Source: Clostridium thailandense (GTDB taxonomy: Bacteria > Bacillota > Clostridia > Clostridiales > Clostridiaceae). From it: a stretch of 44,646 bases of DNA. Positions within the stretch are counted from its first letter, which is position 1. Every line of letters starts with the position of its first letter. Of this stretch, positions 1 to 8,426 are shown piece by piece. The notes beneath the pieces were generated by a model. That model was given only the letters and a program-made list of their open reading frames with translations. It was not told the origin of the DNA and ran no database searches. Both the position numbers and the translations under genes were made by a program. Where the stretch lies: the NCBI RefSeq assembly GCF_019207025.1, contig NZ_JAEEGC010000191.1:1-44646 (forward strand), read 5' to 3'.

Positions 1-100
1 TATTCATGCGTTTGCCCTGTAGGAATAGGCTTATCAATACTAGTGTAATAATATATAATATATAATATAAGTAAATTAATGATGAAAAGGTGATAAAATA

Positions 101-727
101 ATGGAATCAAAAGATATGATTATGGAAGCTGCTAAAAAACTTTTTTTTGAAAAAGGTTATAATAAAACAACAACACGGGAAATTGCAGAAACTGCCAATG
201 TGAACTTAGGTTTAATACCATATTATTTTAAGAAAAAAGGAAGAATTGCTCAGATAATATACGATAATTTAATTGATGATTTGTTTAATTTAGAAGATCT
301 TAAAATATTTGAATGTACTAATTCGATCGAAAGATTATTCATGAGTCTTATACTTATACATAAAAGATTTTTAGAAAATAAAAGTTACTCTAAGTTTTAC
401 CTTGAATTAATATATGACGATATAGTTACTAGCAAACCTCATAAATATACTATTAGTATTATAGAAGAAATTATTGATGAATTTAATATCAAAGTTTCTG
501 AAGCAGATTTATATAATTACATGATAATTATTAAAGGTGCAGAAAGATCTCTAATTAAGAAAAAGTTAGAAAATAAATTAAGGATAAGCTATGTGGAAAT
601 TAACAAGTTATTAGTTCTAAATAACTTGCTTTTATTGGGTATTGATAGGAAACTTATTGATCAGTCACTAGACAATTGCATTACCACTATAAAGAATCAT
701 GGTCTTTTTGATGATTTGTTTAAATAA
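101..727 (+). CDS. TetR/AcrR-family transcriptional regulator
   Basis: A 208-residue protein. Residues about 5-50 form a TetR-type helix-turn-helix (MEAAKKLFFEKGYNKTTTRE, then IAETANVNLGLIPYYFKKKG), the usual order for this family; the C-terminal ligand domain is not recognisable. The ATG follows AAAAGGTGATAAAATA, a good ribosome binding site. The gene is 58 bp upstream of a sodium:solute symporter on the same strand, so it may control that transporter or itself; this is inference. The first 100 bases of the window are very AT-rich (runs of TATAATATA) and probably hold its promoter. Fold assignment is secure; ligand and targets are unknown. Confidence 0.85.
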   Translation: MESKDMIMEAAKKLFFEKGYNKTTTREIAETANVNLGLIPYYFKKKGRIAQIIYDNLIDDLFNLEDLKIFECTNSIERLFMSLILIHKRFLENKSYSKFYLELIYDDIVTSKPHKYTISIIEEIIDEFNIKVSEADLYNYMIIIKGAERSLIKKKLENKLRISYVEINKLLVLNNLLLLGIDRKLIDQSLDNCITTIKNHGLFDDLFK

Positions 728-785
728 TGAATTAATTCATTCCTGATCTATATCTAATCTAAAGCAATATTGAGGGGGAGATAAC

Positions 786-2243
786 ATGTCAGGAATAAGT
801 ATTCTAGATTGGATTATCATAGCTGCATATTTCGTATTAACAATCATAATTGGACAAATGGCAACGAAAAAAGTTAATACTACCAAAGATTATTTGGTAG
901 GTGGGAGAAAAGTTGGAAAATTTCAATCGGCTATTAGTACAGCGGCAGCAGATATTGGAGGATCAAGCCTTATAGGAGCTGCTGGTCTTTCATATACTAT
1001 TGGTATCGCAGGTGGATGGTGGAATTTATCTGCTGTGCCGGCATGGATCATTTTGGGCCTGACAATGGCTGGTGGGTTTAGAAAATTGGCTTTGACAACA
1101 GTGCCAGAATTGTTTGAAAAAAGATACGATAAAAAAACAAGAATTATCGCTGCTATAGCCACATTATTAAACTGCTCCTTAGGGATTACAGCCCAGATAT
1201 TAGTAGCTGGTATTGCGTTCACTACTTTGACAGGATTACCAATGGTTTATACTGTGATTGTTTCTGCATCAGTATTTGTATTTTATACATCTACAGGTGG
1301 ATTACTTGCAGTTATTTGGACCGATATTATGCATTATTTCGTATTAATGGGAGGTATATTGATTGCTATTTTAATAGGTATCCCTAAAATTGGAGGTTGG
1401 AACCATCTAGTAAATACTGTGCCACACTCATATTGGAATCTTGGTGCCATGGGATGGAGTGACCCAATTGGTTGGGTTGCACTTTGCTTTTTCGCTTATG
1501 CTACAAATCAACAATATATACAAAGATTATTTGCGGCTAAGGACGAATCAACTGCAAGATTTGCCTATATATATACAGGTGTAAATTATATTTTCTATGC
1601 ATTCATTATTTCAATCATAGGGATGATAGCATTTGTAATTACTCCAGGACTTAAGGATTCACAAATGGCACTTCCGACAGTTATAACAAATGTACTACCT
1701 ATAGGTGTAAAAGGCTTATTATTGGCAGCTATTTTATCAGCCAGTATGAATTGTGCTTCATCATCATTAAATTCTGCTACAGCCATATTTAGTATTGATA
1801 TTTATAAAAGATTTTTAAATAAAGATGTTGATGACAAGAAGTTGCTGAAGATTTCTCGTATAGCCACAGTATGTATAGCTGTTGGTGCATTAACAACATC
1901 TTATTTTATAAAGAATATTGTTCATGTTGTAGTTTTATCAGGTTTGATAAGTGGGGCAGGTATGTTCTTCCCAATAATTTTAGGTGTGAATAATAAAAGG
2001 GTAAATGCTTATGGTGGATTTTGGGCTATCGTTGTTGGTTCGGTAATAGCTGTAACAGATAATTATCTTTGGTATAATAAGTTGGGAGGCTTGATAGGAC
2101 ATTTGCATCCAATGATTTTGGGATCAATTATATCATTAGTTGTATTACTTATTGTTTCATATATTACACCTCCTCCAACAGAAGAGAAATTGAAATTTCT
2201 AGAATGTTTGGATAAATCGGTAGTGGAAACTGAAACAACTTAA
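786..2243 (+). CDS. Sodium:solute symporter (SSS family)
   Basis: A 485-residue, very hydrophobic protein with about 12-13 membrane segments. The N-terminus (LDWIIIAAYFVLTIIIG, then TTKDYLVGGRKVG) and the later TAAADIGGSSLIGAAG and YATNQQYIQRLFAAKD segments are typical of solute:Na+ symporters of the SSF/LeuT fold. Family members couple Na+ entry to uptake of sugars, amino acids, organic acids or vitamins; the substrate cannot be read here. Start ATG 786 follows TGAGGGGGAG. It sits directly downstream of a TetR gene and directly upstream of a start-less open frame (2284-2658). Length is normal for the family. Confidence 0.88.
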   Translation: MSGISILDWIIIAAYFVLTIIIGQMATKKVNTTKDYLVGGRKVGKFQSAISTAAADIGGSSLIGAAGLSYTIGIAGGWWNLSAVPAWIILGLTMAGGFRKLALTTVPELFEKRYDKKTRIIAAIATLLNCSLGITAQILVAGIAFTTLTGLPMVYTVIVSASVFVFYTSTGGLLAVIWTDIMHYFVLMGGILIAILIGIPKIGGWNHLVNTVPHSYWNLGAMGWSDPIGWVALCFFAYATNQQYIQRLFAAKDESTARFAYIYTGVNYIFYAFIISIIGMIAFVITPGLKDSQMALPTVITNVLPIGVKGLLLAAILSASMNCASSSLNSATAIFSIDIYKRFLNKDVDDKKLLKISRIATVCIAVGALTTSYFIKNIVHVVVLSGLISGAGMFFPIILGVNNKRVNAYGGFWAIVVGSVIAVTDNYLWYNKLGGLIGHLHPMILGSIISLVVLLIVSYITPPPTEEKLKFLECLDKSVVETETT

Positions 2244-2283
2244 CCGATACAGGATATCTAAAATACCGAAAAATATTCAATGT

Positions 2284-2658
2284 ATCAAAATTTATATACC
2301 TTACTATTATTTTGAAATTTTCACCAGAGTTCAAGTTATAAATAAAATTCAGGAAGGACAGAATATTATCTTGGTCGATGGCTTAACCGGTGTGCCGATA
2401 ATGGGCTCTAATAATTTGAAATTCATAACTCTAACAGACAAAGAAGTCATAGGTACTATAATGAAACCCCATATACAAATGGTTAGTTGTGAAGAAATTA
2501 CAGAAGATTTTATTGCAAAAGCAATCTATCGTAAGTATAGGCAATTTCCACATTGCCATTTTAAAGAAAAGAAAATAATCCATAGACTGTTTTATAAGCT
2601 TGACTTTCCCATGGGAACATATTCGATTTCCCCGGGGGACATTTATAACCTTAGTTAA
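2284..2658 (+). pseudogene. Start-less ORF remnant downstream of the symporter
   Basis: The frame is open from 2224, overlapping the end of the symporter gene, to the TAA at 2658. It reads like protein (KIYIPYYYFEIFTRVQV, then ILVDGLTGVPIMG, then FIAKAIYRKYRQFPH). No ATG or GTG precedes the conserved-looking part; the first plausible starts are TTG 2371 and ATG 2401, both inside it and without a clear ribosome binding site. The pattern of an IYIPYYYFE segment followed by a VDGLTG segment resembles the N-terminus of small conserved clostridial proteins of unknown function. Either the start was lost (pseudogene) or an unusual codon is used. Product not recognised. Confidence 0.4.
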
Positions 2659-2698
2659 GTAATAGTAACTTATGAGATTTTTCTAAATAAAAATAATT

Positions 2699-2748
2699 AA
2701 ATTTAAGGAGTAGTATGAATTCATATTTCAATACTGCTCCTTAAATTT
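2699..2748. terminator. Hairpin, probable bidirectional terminator
   Basis: A 17-bp inverted repeat (2699-2715 with 2732-2748, one G-T mismatch) with a 16-nt loop. The arms begin and end in A/T runs, so either strand could give a terminator. It lies 40 bp after the ORF remnant and would end the symporter transcript. Confidence 0.6.
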
Positions 2749-3290
2749 AATTGAATGCGTATTAAAATCTCCTTGATTTACAGGGTTTTCAGACAATCTA
2801 CCCCTTGCTCAAAGGGGGGCTATCTATAAATTTAACGCGTATTATCATCTTTCTATAACACCGCACACAGTACCAGGTAACATATCAGTGTAGGTGTGTT
2901 CACCTTTTAGCAGAAATCCCCATACAATTTAGCGATATTAAAATGAATAACCACATTAAAAAAGTCGCTAAATTGTATCAAAATTATAGTTATTAGACAG
3001 TCGATTCATATATAACTTGAAAATTCAGTAGAAACCCTAGGGGGAAATAGTAATATGAGCATTAATGGCTTGAGGAATAGATATTGATGCTTTGCTTCTT
3101 CTTGCTACTTAGATGAATTGCATAAAAGTATTTGGTAAGAGAAAAATTTAGTGTATCCGTTTAAAGCCTTAGTTTAACTTACCATTATTAATATAATTAG
3201 ATGAGCCATAGAATTTAATAATCTAATATCTTGAGGTTAGAATGATAAAATTGTATACTAATTTAGAAGGTTAATTCATAGGAGGAACTC
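2749..3290. other. 540-bp non-coding stretch with hairpins
   Basis: No convincing gene was seen. It holds a perfect 14-bp inverted repeat (2922-2935 with 2965-2978, core ATACAATTTAGCGA), a small CCCCTT...AAGGGG hairpin near 2802-2818, and a loose direct repeat around GCGTATTA (about 2756 and 2836). It may be the site of a decayed insertion; nothing identifiable remains. Confidence 0.4.
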
Positions 3291-3857
3291 ATGAGTTGGA
3301 GCAAAATGAAACAAAGTCTAGAGAGTTTTCTTTGTCCTGCATTATATGGCAGAGTAGAATATGGTGCCACCAGCTACCGATATTCATCTGATAAAGCGGG
3401 GCAATGTTACATAAAAGTAGATAAAAAGAACATATTCAATATGAGTGATACAAGTACCTTAATCAGATGGTATCAGACAGAGCAGGAAATAAAAAATGAT
3501 TCGGATATTCAAATTCCTATTAATAATGAGGAAATTGAAAAGGTAAGAAAGGATACCAAGGGTACAGTACCAGAGGATAGGTTAAGAGTAATCGCAAAAA
3601 ATAGAAAAATATCAGAATATGCAAAAGAAATACTATCTGCACAGTCAGCATTATCTAAATCAAATTTCAATGTTGTAGTGAATAAATTTCTAACTATTTC
3701 TATAGAAGAAAGTTTAGAGAGTAAGGATATATTATTAAATGTCTTGGCATTGGTGGACAGACGAGTGGGAAAAAAGCGACTTTTAAAGATGGCCGAGAAA
3801 ATGAAGTTAAAGCACCCAATTGTACAGTATTTTTATGAACTGCGGCTTAGTGTTTGA
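3291..3857 (+). CDS. SF0329-family conserved protein
   Basis: A 188-residue soluble protein. The opening MSWSKMKQSLESFLCPAL, the VEYGATSYRY segment, the NMSDTSTLIRWYQTE block and the closing HPIVQYFYELR match what I recall of the SF0329 family (named after a Shigella protein) along the full length. No enzymatic motif is visible and the function is unknown. ATG 3291 follows a strong AGGAGGAACTC site. It stands alone: about 630 bp of non-coding DNA upstream and a hairpin terminator downstream, so it is probably monocistronic. The family is spread across distant bacteria, which suggests transfer, but codon use here looks like its neighbours. Confidence 0.8.
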   Translation: MSWSKMKQSLESFLCPALYGRVEYGATSYRYSSDKAGQCYIKVDKKNIFNMSDTSTLIRWYQTEQEIKNDSDIQIPINNEEIEKVRKDTKGTVPEDRLRVIAKNRKISEYAKEILSAQSALSKSNFNVVVNKFLTISIEESLESKDILLNVLALVDRRVGKKRLLKMAEKMKLKHPIVQYFYELRLSV

Positions 3858-3944
3858 TATGTGGAACTGATTTGAGCATGGATACTGATTTCTAATCTAC
3901 GTTCAATAAAAGGCAGGATAAATTTAATTTATCAACTTTTCATC

Positions 3945-3971
3945 GAGCTAGGGTCACTGTCACCCTAGCTC
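3945..3971 (+). terminator. Hairpin after the SF0329 gene
   Basis: A perfect 10-bp stem (GAGCTAGGGT with ACCCTAGCTC) and a 7-nt loop, 87 bp after the stop codon. The T tract is weak (CTTAAG), so termination strength is uncertain. Confidence 0.55.
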
Positions 3972-4089
3972 TTAAGAACATAGAACCTAAATCATTCTAC
4001 TGTTGGCTCGTCTAATTTGAAACATTGCAAGTGTTTCGCAATATCGGTATAATTAAAGCTGCTAAATTGAAGCATAAGAGGTGAATCAA

Positions 4090-5709
4090 ATGAAAGACAT
4101 AAATTATACAAATTTAATAGAAGAGCTAAAAACTTCTGATGATAAGCAGAGAGCTAAAATAATAGATAAACTTTCAAAGGATTATAATAATGCAATGCCG
4201 ATGTTGTGGGCAGAAGCTTTAAAGCAAGAGAATCCAAGAGCAGTGCTTTCTGTTATAAGGGATATTATAAAAAAAGAAAAGCCTAGAGGTATATTTAAAA
4301 GAGCTATGGGAAATTCCAAGCAAAAGCTTGGTTATCTTCTGAAACATTCAGATGCTAAAGTTAGAAAGAATGTATGTGGTATTATTGGTGAAATAGGTGA
4401 TCCGATATATTTAGAGGTTTTATATAGTGCATACAATTCAGAGGAACAATTATTTGTAAAATCCTCCTATATACTTGCAATAGGAAATTGCGGTGGAGCT
4501 TTGGATGCAGAAAAGCTTAGGTCAATATATGAAGATTTAATAATAAAAGAAAAAGCTTCCAAGGACAAAGAAATAGATACAAAGGATGAGAAGCATATTA
4601 ATGAAGAAAAACGTGCATTTACAAAAGCTATAGCCAAGTTATCTCCTCCCAAGCCTCATAAATTTACAGGCTTTAAAGATCCTGTACCTATTGTATTAAC
4701 AACTATGAATGATCATTTTCAGATTACTTTAATGGAGCTTAAAGAAAAATCAATTAAAGGTACTCCTGTTACTGAGGGCATATATATTGAGGAGAAGGAT
4801 TTAGAAAAAGTGTACAAATGCAGAACCTTTTATGAACTTCTTTTTCCTTTAAAATCCTGTAGTAATTTAGAGCTTAATTATAAGTCAATAGCAGATGCGA
4901 TTATAAAAGCAGATGTTGTAAGATTTTTAAATCAGTGTCATGCAGGGGACAACAATGAGACCTTTTGGTACAGAGTTGAATTTAAAACTACGGATTATAG
5001 TAGGGAAAGATCAGAGTTTGTAAAAAACTTATCTAGAGAATTAGATGAAATTTCAGGTGGAAATTTAAAAAATAGTCCATCATCCTATGAAATTGAAATT
5101 AGAATAATTGAGAAAAACAATTTATGTAGTGTATTTATTAAGCTGTACACCTTAAAGGATAATAGATTTGATTACAGAGAAAAAGCCCTAGCTGCATCTA
5201 TAAACCCTGTAACTGCAGCTATTGTAATGAAAAATATAGAAAAATGGCTAAAACCTAAGGCTAAAGTCATAGACCCATTTTGTGGTGTAGGGACTATGTT
5301 AATTGAGAGAGCTAAATTAAAAGCTTTTGAAAGCTTAACAGGGGTTGATGTATTTGAAACAGGTATTACATATGCAAAAGTAAATTCTGACTTAGCTAAT
5401 GTGAATATAAAACTAATATGTGAAGATATACTAGAATTAGCCTTAAAAGACCGCTTCGATGAGATGATATCGAATATGCCTTTTGAAAGTAAGGCTGGAG
5501 GTAGTAGCTTTGATACGAGATTATATAGTGAATTTGTAAATAGAATTCCTAGTCTTATAAGACCAGGAGGAATGGTATTTCTTTATACAGTAGAAAAAAA
5601 TTTACTTAAGGAAAGTTTAATAGATAATAAGTATCTTAAGATTATTGATACCATAAAGGTTGAAAGTGGTGGCTTGATTCCTTATGTGTTTGTAATAAGA
5701 GTGCTATAA
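4090..5709 (+). CDS. HEAT-repeat / SAM-dependent RNA methyltransferase fusion
   Basis: A protein of about 539 residues. The N-terminal ~150 residues are helical HEAT-like repeats (for example HSDAKVRKNVCGIIGEIGDP), usually a protein- or RNA-binding scaffold. The C-terminal third is a class I methyltransferase of the THUMP/RlmL/Trm11 type: motif I is VIDPFCGVGTMLIERA and motif IV is SNMPFES, an N-x-P-F variant of the NPPY site of N2-guanine methyltransferases. The middle section may be THUMP-like but is divergent. The likely substrate is rRNA or tRNA guanine (inference). Start ATG 4090 is preferred over GTG 4081, which lies inside the AAGAGGTG ribosome binding site. Monocistronic, with a hairpin terminator downstream. 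Confidence 0.72.
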   Translation: MKDINYTNLIEELKTSDDKQRAKIIDKLSKDYNNAMPMLWAEALKQENPRAVLSVIRDIIKKEKPRGIFKRAMGNSKQKLGYLLKHSDAKVRKNVCGIIGEIGDPIYLEVLYSAYNSEEQLFVKSSYILAIGNCGGALDAEKLRSIYEDLIIKEKASKDKEIDTKDEKHINEEKRAFTKAIAKLSPPKPHKFTGFKDPVPIVLTTMNDHFQITLMELKEKSIKGTPVTEGIYIEEKDLEKVYKCRTFYELLFPLKSCSNLELNYKSIADAIIKADVVRFLNQCHAGDNNETFWYRVEFKTTDYSRERSEFVKNLSRELDEISGGNLKNSPSSYEIEIRIIEKNNLCSVFIKLYTLKDNRFDYREKALAASINPVTAAIVMKNIEKWLKPKAKVIDPFCGVGTMLIERAKLKAFESLTGVDVFETGITYAKVNSDLANVNIKLICEDILELALKDRFDEMISNMPFESKAGGSSFDTRLYSEFVNRIPSLIRPGGMVFLYTVEKNLLKESLIDNKYLKIIDTIKVESGGLIPYVFVIRVL

Positions 5710-5802
5710 TTAACTTGTATTAATTGCAAATTCGCTGCGCTTATTGGAATATCTAAGGGACATAAATAAGTTATTTATAAATGGTGCAACGTGTTCTATG
5801 AT

Positions 5803-5853
5803 GAAAGAACTATAACTAGATTTTTAATTAATTAATCTGCTTATAGTTCTTTT
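5803..5853 (+). terminator. Rho-independent terminator after the methyltransferase
   Basis: An 18-bp stem with two mismatches (5803-5820 with 5836-5853), an AT-rich loop, ending in TTCTTTTTA. It lies about 95 bp after the methyltransferase stop codon. Confidence 0.65.
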
Positions 5854-5897
5854 TATATAGAAGATATGTTTTGTCATAATTAGAAAGGTGGTAAGGT

Positions 5898-6222
5898 ATG
5901 GGACTTGTAAAAGAAATGATGATTAATAAAGGAATCAGTGAAGTAATTGCTGGATATTTATATTTTAGTATTGAATTAATTTTATTAGTAATTTCTATAT
6001 ACAGGCTTTTTAATGAGCGGAAAACATCTTACTAATATTGCCTGTTTCCGGGCTTATATAGAAGGTTATTTAAAAAGTAACCCTAGGATTAGTAAAGAAC
6101 ATACAATTTTGGCAAGACAATTAGCTCCAAATGAAAATGGATTACCTATAGAGATTTATGCATTTAAAAAGGATATAGAGTTGAAGAAATATGAAGAGAT
6201 TCAACAAAATACTGAGCTTTAG
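5898..6222 (+). pseudogene. Internally deleted MscS-type mechanosensitive channel (YbdG-like)
   Basis: Two fragments of one gene. The first (5898-6035, 45 residues, good AAGGTGG ribosome binding site) is the N-terminal membrane segment of a small-conductance channel (GISEVIAGYLYFSIELILLV). The second, in another frame from about 6013 to 6222, matches the C-terminus of YbdG-type MscS channels: SGKHLTNIACFRAYIEGYL, then ILARQLAPNENGLPIEIYAF and KKYEEIQ. The remaining membrane segments, pore helix and most of the beta domain, several hundred residues, are missing. The junction lies near 6000-6013. ATG 6013 opens the C-terminal piece but gives no channel. A large deletion plus a frame change is the simplest reading. 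Confidence 0.7.
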
Positions 6223-6251
6223 ACTTATCAAAAATATTTATTGTGTCGGAA

Positions 6252-6302
6252 GAATGTCAATATATCCCGGAGAATAAGTTAAATGTCGGCCGTTGGTGCC
6301 TG
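6252..6302 (+). repeat. Dispersed short intergenic repeat, copy A
   Basis: GAATGTCAATATATCCC (6252-6268) and ATAAGTTAAATGTC (6274-6287) recur exactly, with the same 5-nt gap, at 28141-28176. The right part (TCGGCCGTTGGTGCC) resembles copies at 10257-10308, 11894-11919, 29513-29538 and, inverted, 40203-40228. The copy lies 25 nt before the HD-domain gene, between it and the channel remnant. Function unknown. Confidence 0.65.
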
Positions 6303-6326
6303 TAATTATTTTATGGAGGTGTTAAT

Positions 6327-6902
6327 ATGCTTGAAAAAGCCATACTTATAGCAACAAGTGCACATCAAAGACAAATTGATAAAGCTGGCAAACCGTATAT
6401 ATTACATCCACTGCGAGTAATGTTTTCAAGAATAAATGAAACAGAGAGAATATGTGCAGTGCTTCATGATGTAATTGAAGATACGGATATTACATTGGAT
6501 TATTTAAGAAATGATGGGTTTTCAGAAGAAATATTATCTGCTTTAGATGCCTTAACAAGGCGAAGGAATGAAAGCTATGATGAATTCATAGGTAGAATTC
6601 TTAACAATAAAATAGCTTGTTATGTTAAATTGGCTGATTTGTGTGATAATATGGATTTATCAAGAATTAAAAATCCTACAGAGAAGGATTTTCAAAGAGT
6701 AGAAAAATATCGTAAAGCTGCAGATAAAATAGTTTATGCTCTTGAAGACCAGGGAGATAGAGAGTTTATTAAAACTAAAGAGATTGAAATAAATGGTTGT
6801 GTATCAGTTTCAGAAAGCTGTCCAGAGGATGAATTTTTAAATAAGTTTATTGACTTTGTTGAGAGAAATAACTGGTCGTTTGGTGGAGGAATAAGAAAAT
6901 AA
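6327..6902 (+). CDS. HD-domain phosphohydrolase, RelA/SpoT-hydrolase-like (MESH1 type)
   Basis: A 191-residue protein with the HD fold of SpoT-type (p)ppGpp hydrolases and no synthetase or ACT domain. Visible motifs: H27 in AGKPYILHPLRV, the H47-D48-x-x-E51-D52 signature in LHDVIEDT, and the later KLADLCDNMD aspartate near residue 107. These supply the Mn ligands and catalytic acid pair in the family. Related small proteins hydrolyse (p)ppGpp or other nucleotides; which one is used here is inference. Start ATG 6327 follows TATGGAGGTG. It is alone in its transcript, preceded by a dispersed repeat. Confidence 0.78.
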   Translation: MLEKAILIATSAHQRQIDKAGKPYILHPLRVMFSRINETERICAVLHDVIEDTDITLDYLRNDGFSEEILSALDALTRRRNESYDEFIGRILNNKIACYVKLADLCDNMDLSRIKNPTEKDFQRVEKYRKAADKIVYALEDQGDREFIKTKEIEINGCVSVSESCPEDEFLNKFIDFVERNNWSFGGGIRK

Positions 6903-6909
6903 TTATTTA

Positions 6910-6922
6910 CTGATCGTTCTCA
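6910..6922. promoter_or_regulatory. TetR-type operator half-site upstream of the TetR gene
   Basis: CTGATCGTTCT repeats the core and right arm (GATCGTTCT) of the fuller dyad at 7555-7568. It lies about 40 bp before the TetR start, so autoregulation is likely. The left arm is degenerate. Confidence 0.45.
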
Positions 6923-6957
6923 AAATGTTATTATTAATATTATAAGGAGTGAACCTA

Positions 6958-7536
6958 ATGGGACGAAGCAGAGAATTTGATGAAAATGTAGTTCTCCAAA
7001 AAGCTATGGAATTATTTTGGGAACAGGGCTATGAGAAGACGTCTTTGAGCGACCTAGTAGAGCATATGGGAATCCATCGTAGAAGCTTATATGATACCTT
7101 CGGTGATAAGCATACATTATTTTTAAAAACCATAGATTTTTATGGAGAATTAATAAAAGATAAATTATATGCGGGAGTTTTACATGCAAAAACTTCAAAA
7201 CAAGCTATACAATTTATCTTTGATTTTATGATTGAAGGATACGAGGATAGACCATGGGGATGCTTAATTGTAAACTCGGCCACTGAGATGGCTCTTCGTG
7301 ATAAAGAGGTAGAAGAAAAGGCAGAAGAGGCATTTCTGCAAACAGAGCGTTTTCTTGCGGAACTTGTTCGTAGAGGACAACAAACAGGAGAATTTTCTTG
7401 TGATTATGATGCTGAAGTTTTGGCAGAGATTCTGCAAAATACTTTACTTGGAATTCGTGTACTTGTAAAAACCTCAAAAAACAAAGAAAAAATGCATCGA
7501 ATAGCAAACTTTTTTTTAGATATGCTAAATAAATAA
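6958..7536 (+). CDS. TetR/AcrR-family regulator of the adjacent nitroreductase
   Basis: A 192-residue protein starting MGRSREFDENVVLQKAMELF, followed by a TetR helix-turn-helix (SLSDLVEHMGIHRRSLYDTFGDKHTLF). The C-terminal half (WGCLIVNSATEMALRDKEV, LLGIRVLVKT) resembles the AcrR-like ligand domain of repressors that control drug- or electrophile-detoxification genes. Start ATG 6958 is chosen because GTG 6949 lies in the AAGGAGTG ribosome binding site. A GATCGTTC dyad lies upstream of both this gene and the next (ferredoxin-nitroreductase), so the protein probably represses itself and the nitroreductase. Confidence 0.85.
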   Translation: MGRSREFDENVVLQKAMELFWEQGYEKTSLSDLVEHMGIHRRSLYDTFGDKHTLFLKTIDFYGELIKDKLYAGVLHAKTSKQAIQFIFDFMIEGYEDRPWGCLIVNSATEMALRDKEVEEKAEEAFLQTERFLAELVRRGQQTGEFSCDYDAEVLAEILQNTLLGIRVLVKTSKNKEKMHRIANFFLDMLNK

Positions 7537-7554
7537 TTTTTTTTATAATAATTA

Positions 7555-7568
7555 GAATGATCGTTCTT
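7555..7568. promoter_or_regulatory. TetR operator upstream of the nitroreductase
   Basis: The near-perfect palindrome AGAATGATCGTTCT (arms differ at one position) lies 39 bp before the nitroreductase start, just after a T-run/TATAAT stretch that could be a -10 element. Its core is shared with the site at 6910. Inferred target of the adjacent TetR protein. Confidence 0.6.
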
Positions 7569-7606
7569 AAAAAAGATGAAAAGATTATATGAAGGAGTGA
7601 ATAAAA

Positions 7607-8413
7607 ATGTGTTTAATAACTGTAAATGAAGAAAAATGTATAAAATGTGGAATGTGTGTGGAGGAATGTCCAACGAGAGTACTGAAACTAGAGTCTACTG
7701 GTCCAAAAGAAGTCAATCCTAATGCATGCTTAGAATGTGGTCATTGTGTAGCTATATGTCCAAAAGAAGCTATAGATAACAAGAAATCGCCATTAGCTAA
7801 GCAAAGTGATGTAGAAGAAGCCCAAAAATTAAGTCCAAAAGAGGCAAAAAACTTTATTCAATCACGACGATCAATTCGTTCTTATAAGAATACACCAGTT
7901 GAAAGAGAAAAGCTAATACAGCTTGTTGATGTTGCTCATTTAGCTCCAACTGCCAGTAATTCGCAAGGTATATCTTATCTAATAATTGATGACAAAAAAA
8001 TAATTGAATTAGCAGTTGAGGAATGTGTTAAATGGTTTGAGAATGATGCAACTTGGAGTAAAATATTTGCTGAGATGATTAAGGGCTACAGAGAAGATAA
8101 AGTTGATACTATTTTAAGAAATGCACCTAGTATAATTTTAACTTTAGCGGATGATAATTTTTATAATGGTAGAGAAAATTCTATGATTTCATTATCTTAT
8201 CTTGAATTATATGCTCCATCTCTTGAACTTGGATCATGCTGGGCAGGAATATTTGAGATTTGTGCTCGTAGTGATAATTCACCAATGTACAAGATTTTTA
8301 ATATTTCAGAAAAAAAGAAAATAACAGGAGCTGTGATGGTAGGATACCCTAAGTATAGTTATAAAAGATTCACAGACAGACGACCATTATCTTTTTCATT
8401 TTATAAGGGTTAA
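7607..8413 (+). CDS. Ferredoxin-domain nitroreductase
   Basis: A 268-residue protein with two domains. Residues 1-60 carry two CxxCxxCxxxC[P] clusters (Cys11/14/17/21 and 41/44/47/51), a bacterial 2[4Fe-4S] ferredoxin. Residues about 80-268 are an FMN nitroreductase, with the opening SRRSIRSYKNTPVEREKL and the APTASNSQG flavin-site segment. Such fusions reduce nitro compounds, quinones or flavins using ferredoxin-level electrons in anaerobes. ATG 7607 follows GAAGGAGTG. A TetR repressor gene lies upstream with a palindromic operator, and a DUF3786 gene follows after 13 bp, presumably in the same transcript. Length is normal for the fusion. Confidence 0.88.
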   Translation: MCLITVNEEKCIKCGMCVEECPTRVLKLESTGPKEVNPNACLECGHCVAICPKEAIDNKKSPLAKQSDVEEAQKLSPKEAKNFIQSRRSIRSYKNTPVEREKLIQLVDVAHLAPTASNSQGISYLIIDDKKIIELAVEECVKWFENDATWSKIFAEMIKGYREDKVDTILRNAPSIILTLADDNFYNGRENSMISLSYLELYAPSLELGSCWAGIFEICARSDNSPMYKIFNISEKKKITGAVMVGYPKYSYKRFTDRRPLSFSFYKG

Positions 8414-8426
8414 ATGAGGTATCATT

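Noticed and set aside
923..1222. Minus-strand frame of 99 residues inside the symporter gene
   Set aside because: It is the mirror of a well-supported coding region, has no ribosome binding site and no recognisable product.
7404..7673. Minus-strand ORF spanning the TetR end and nitroreductase start
   Set aside because: It overlaps two strongly supported genes and the operator, and its sequence is unlike protein (runs of F, S and Y).
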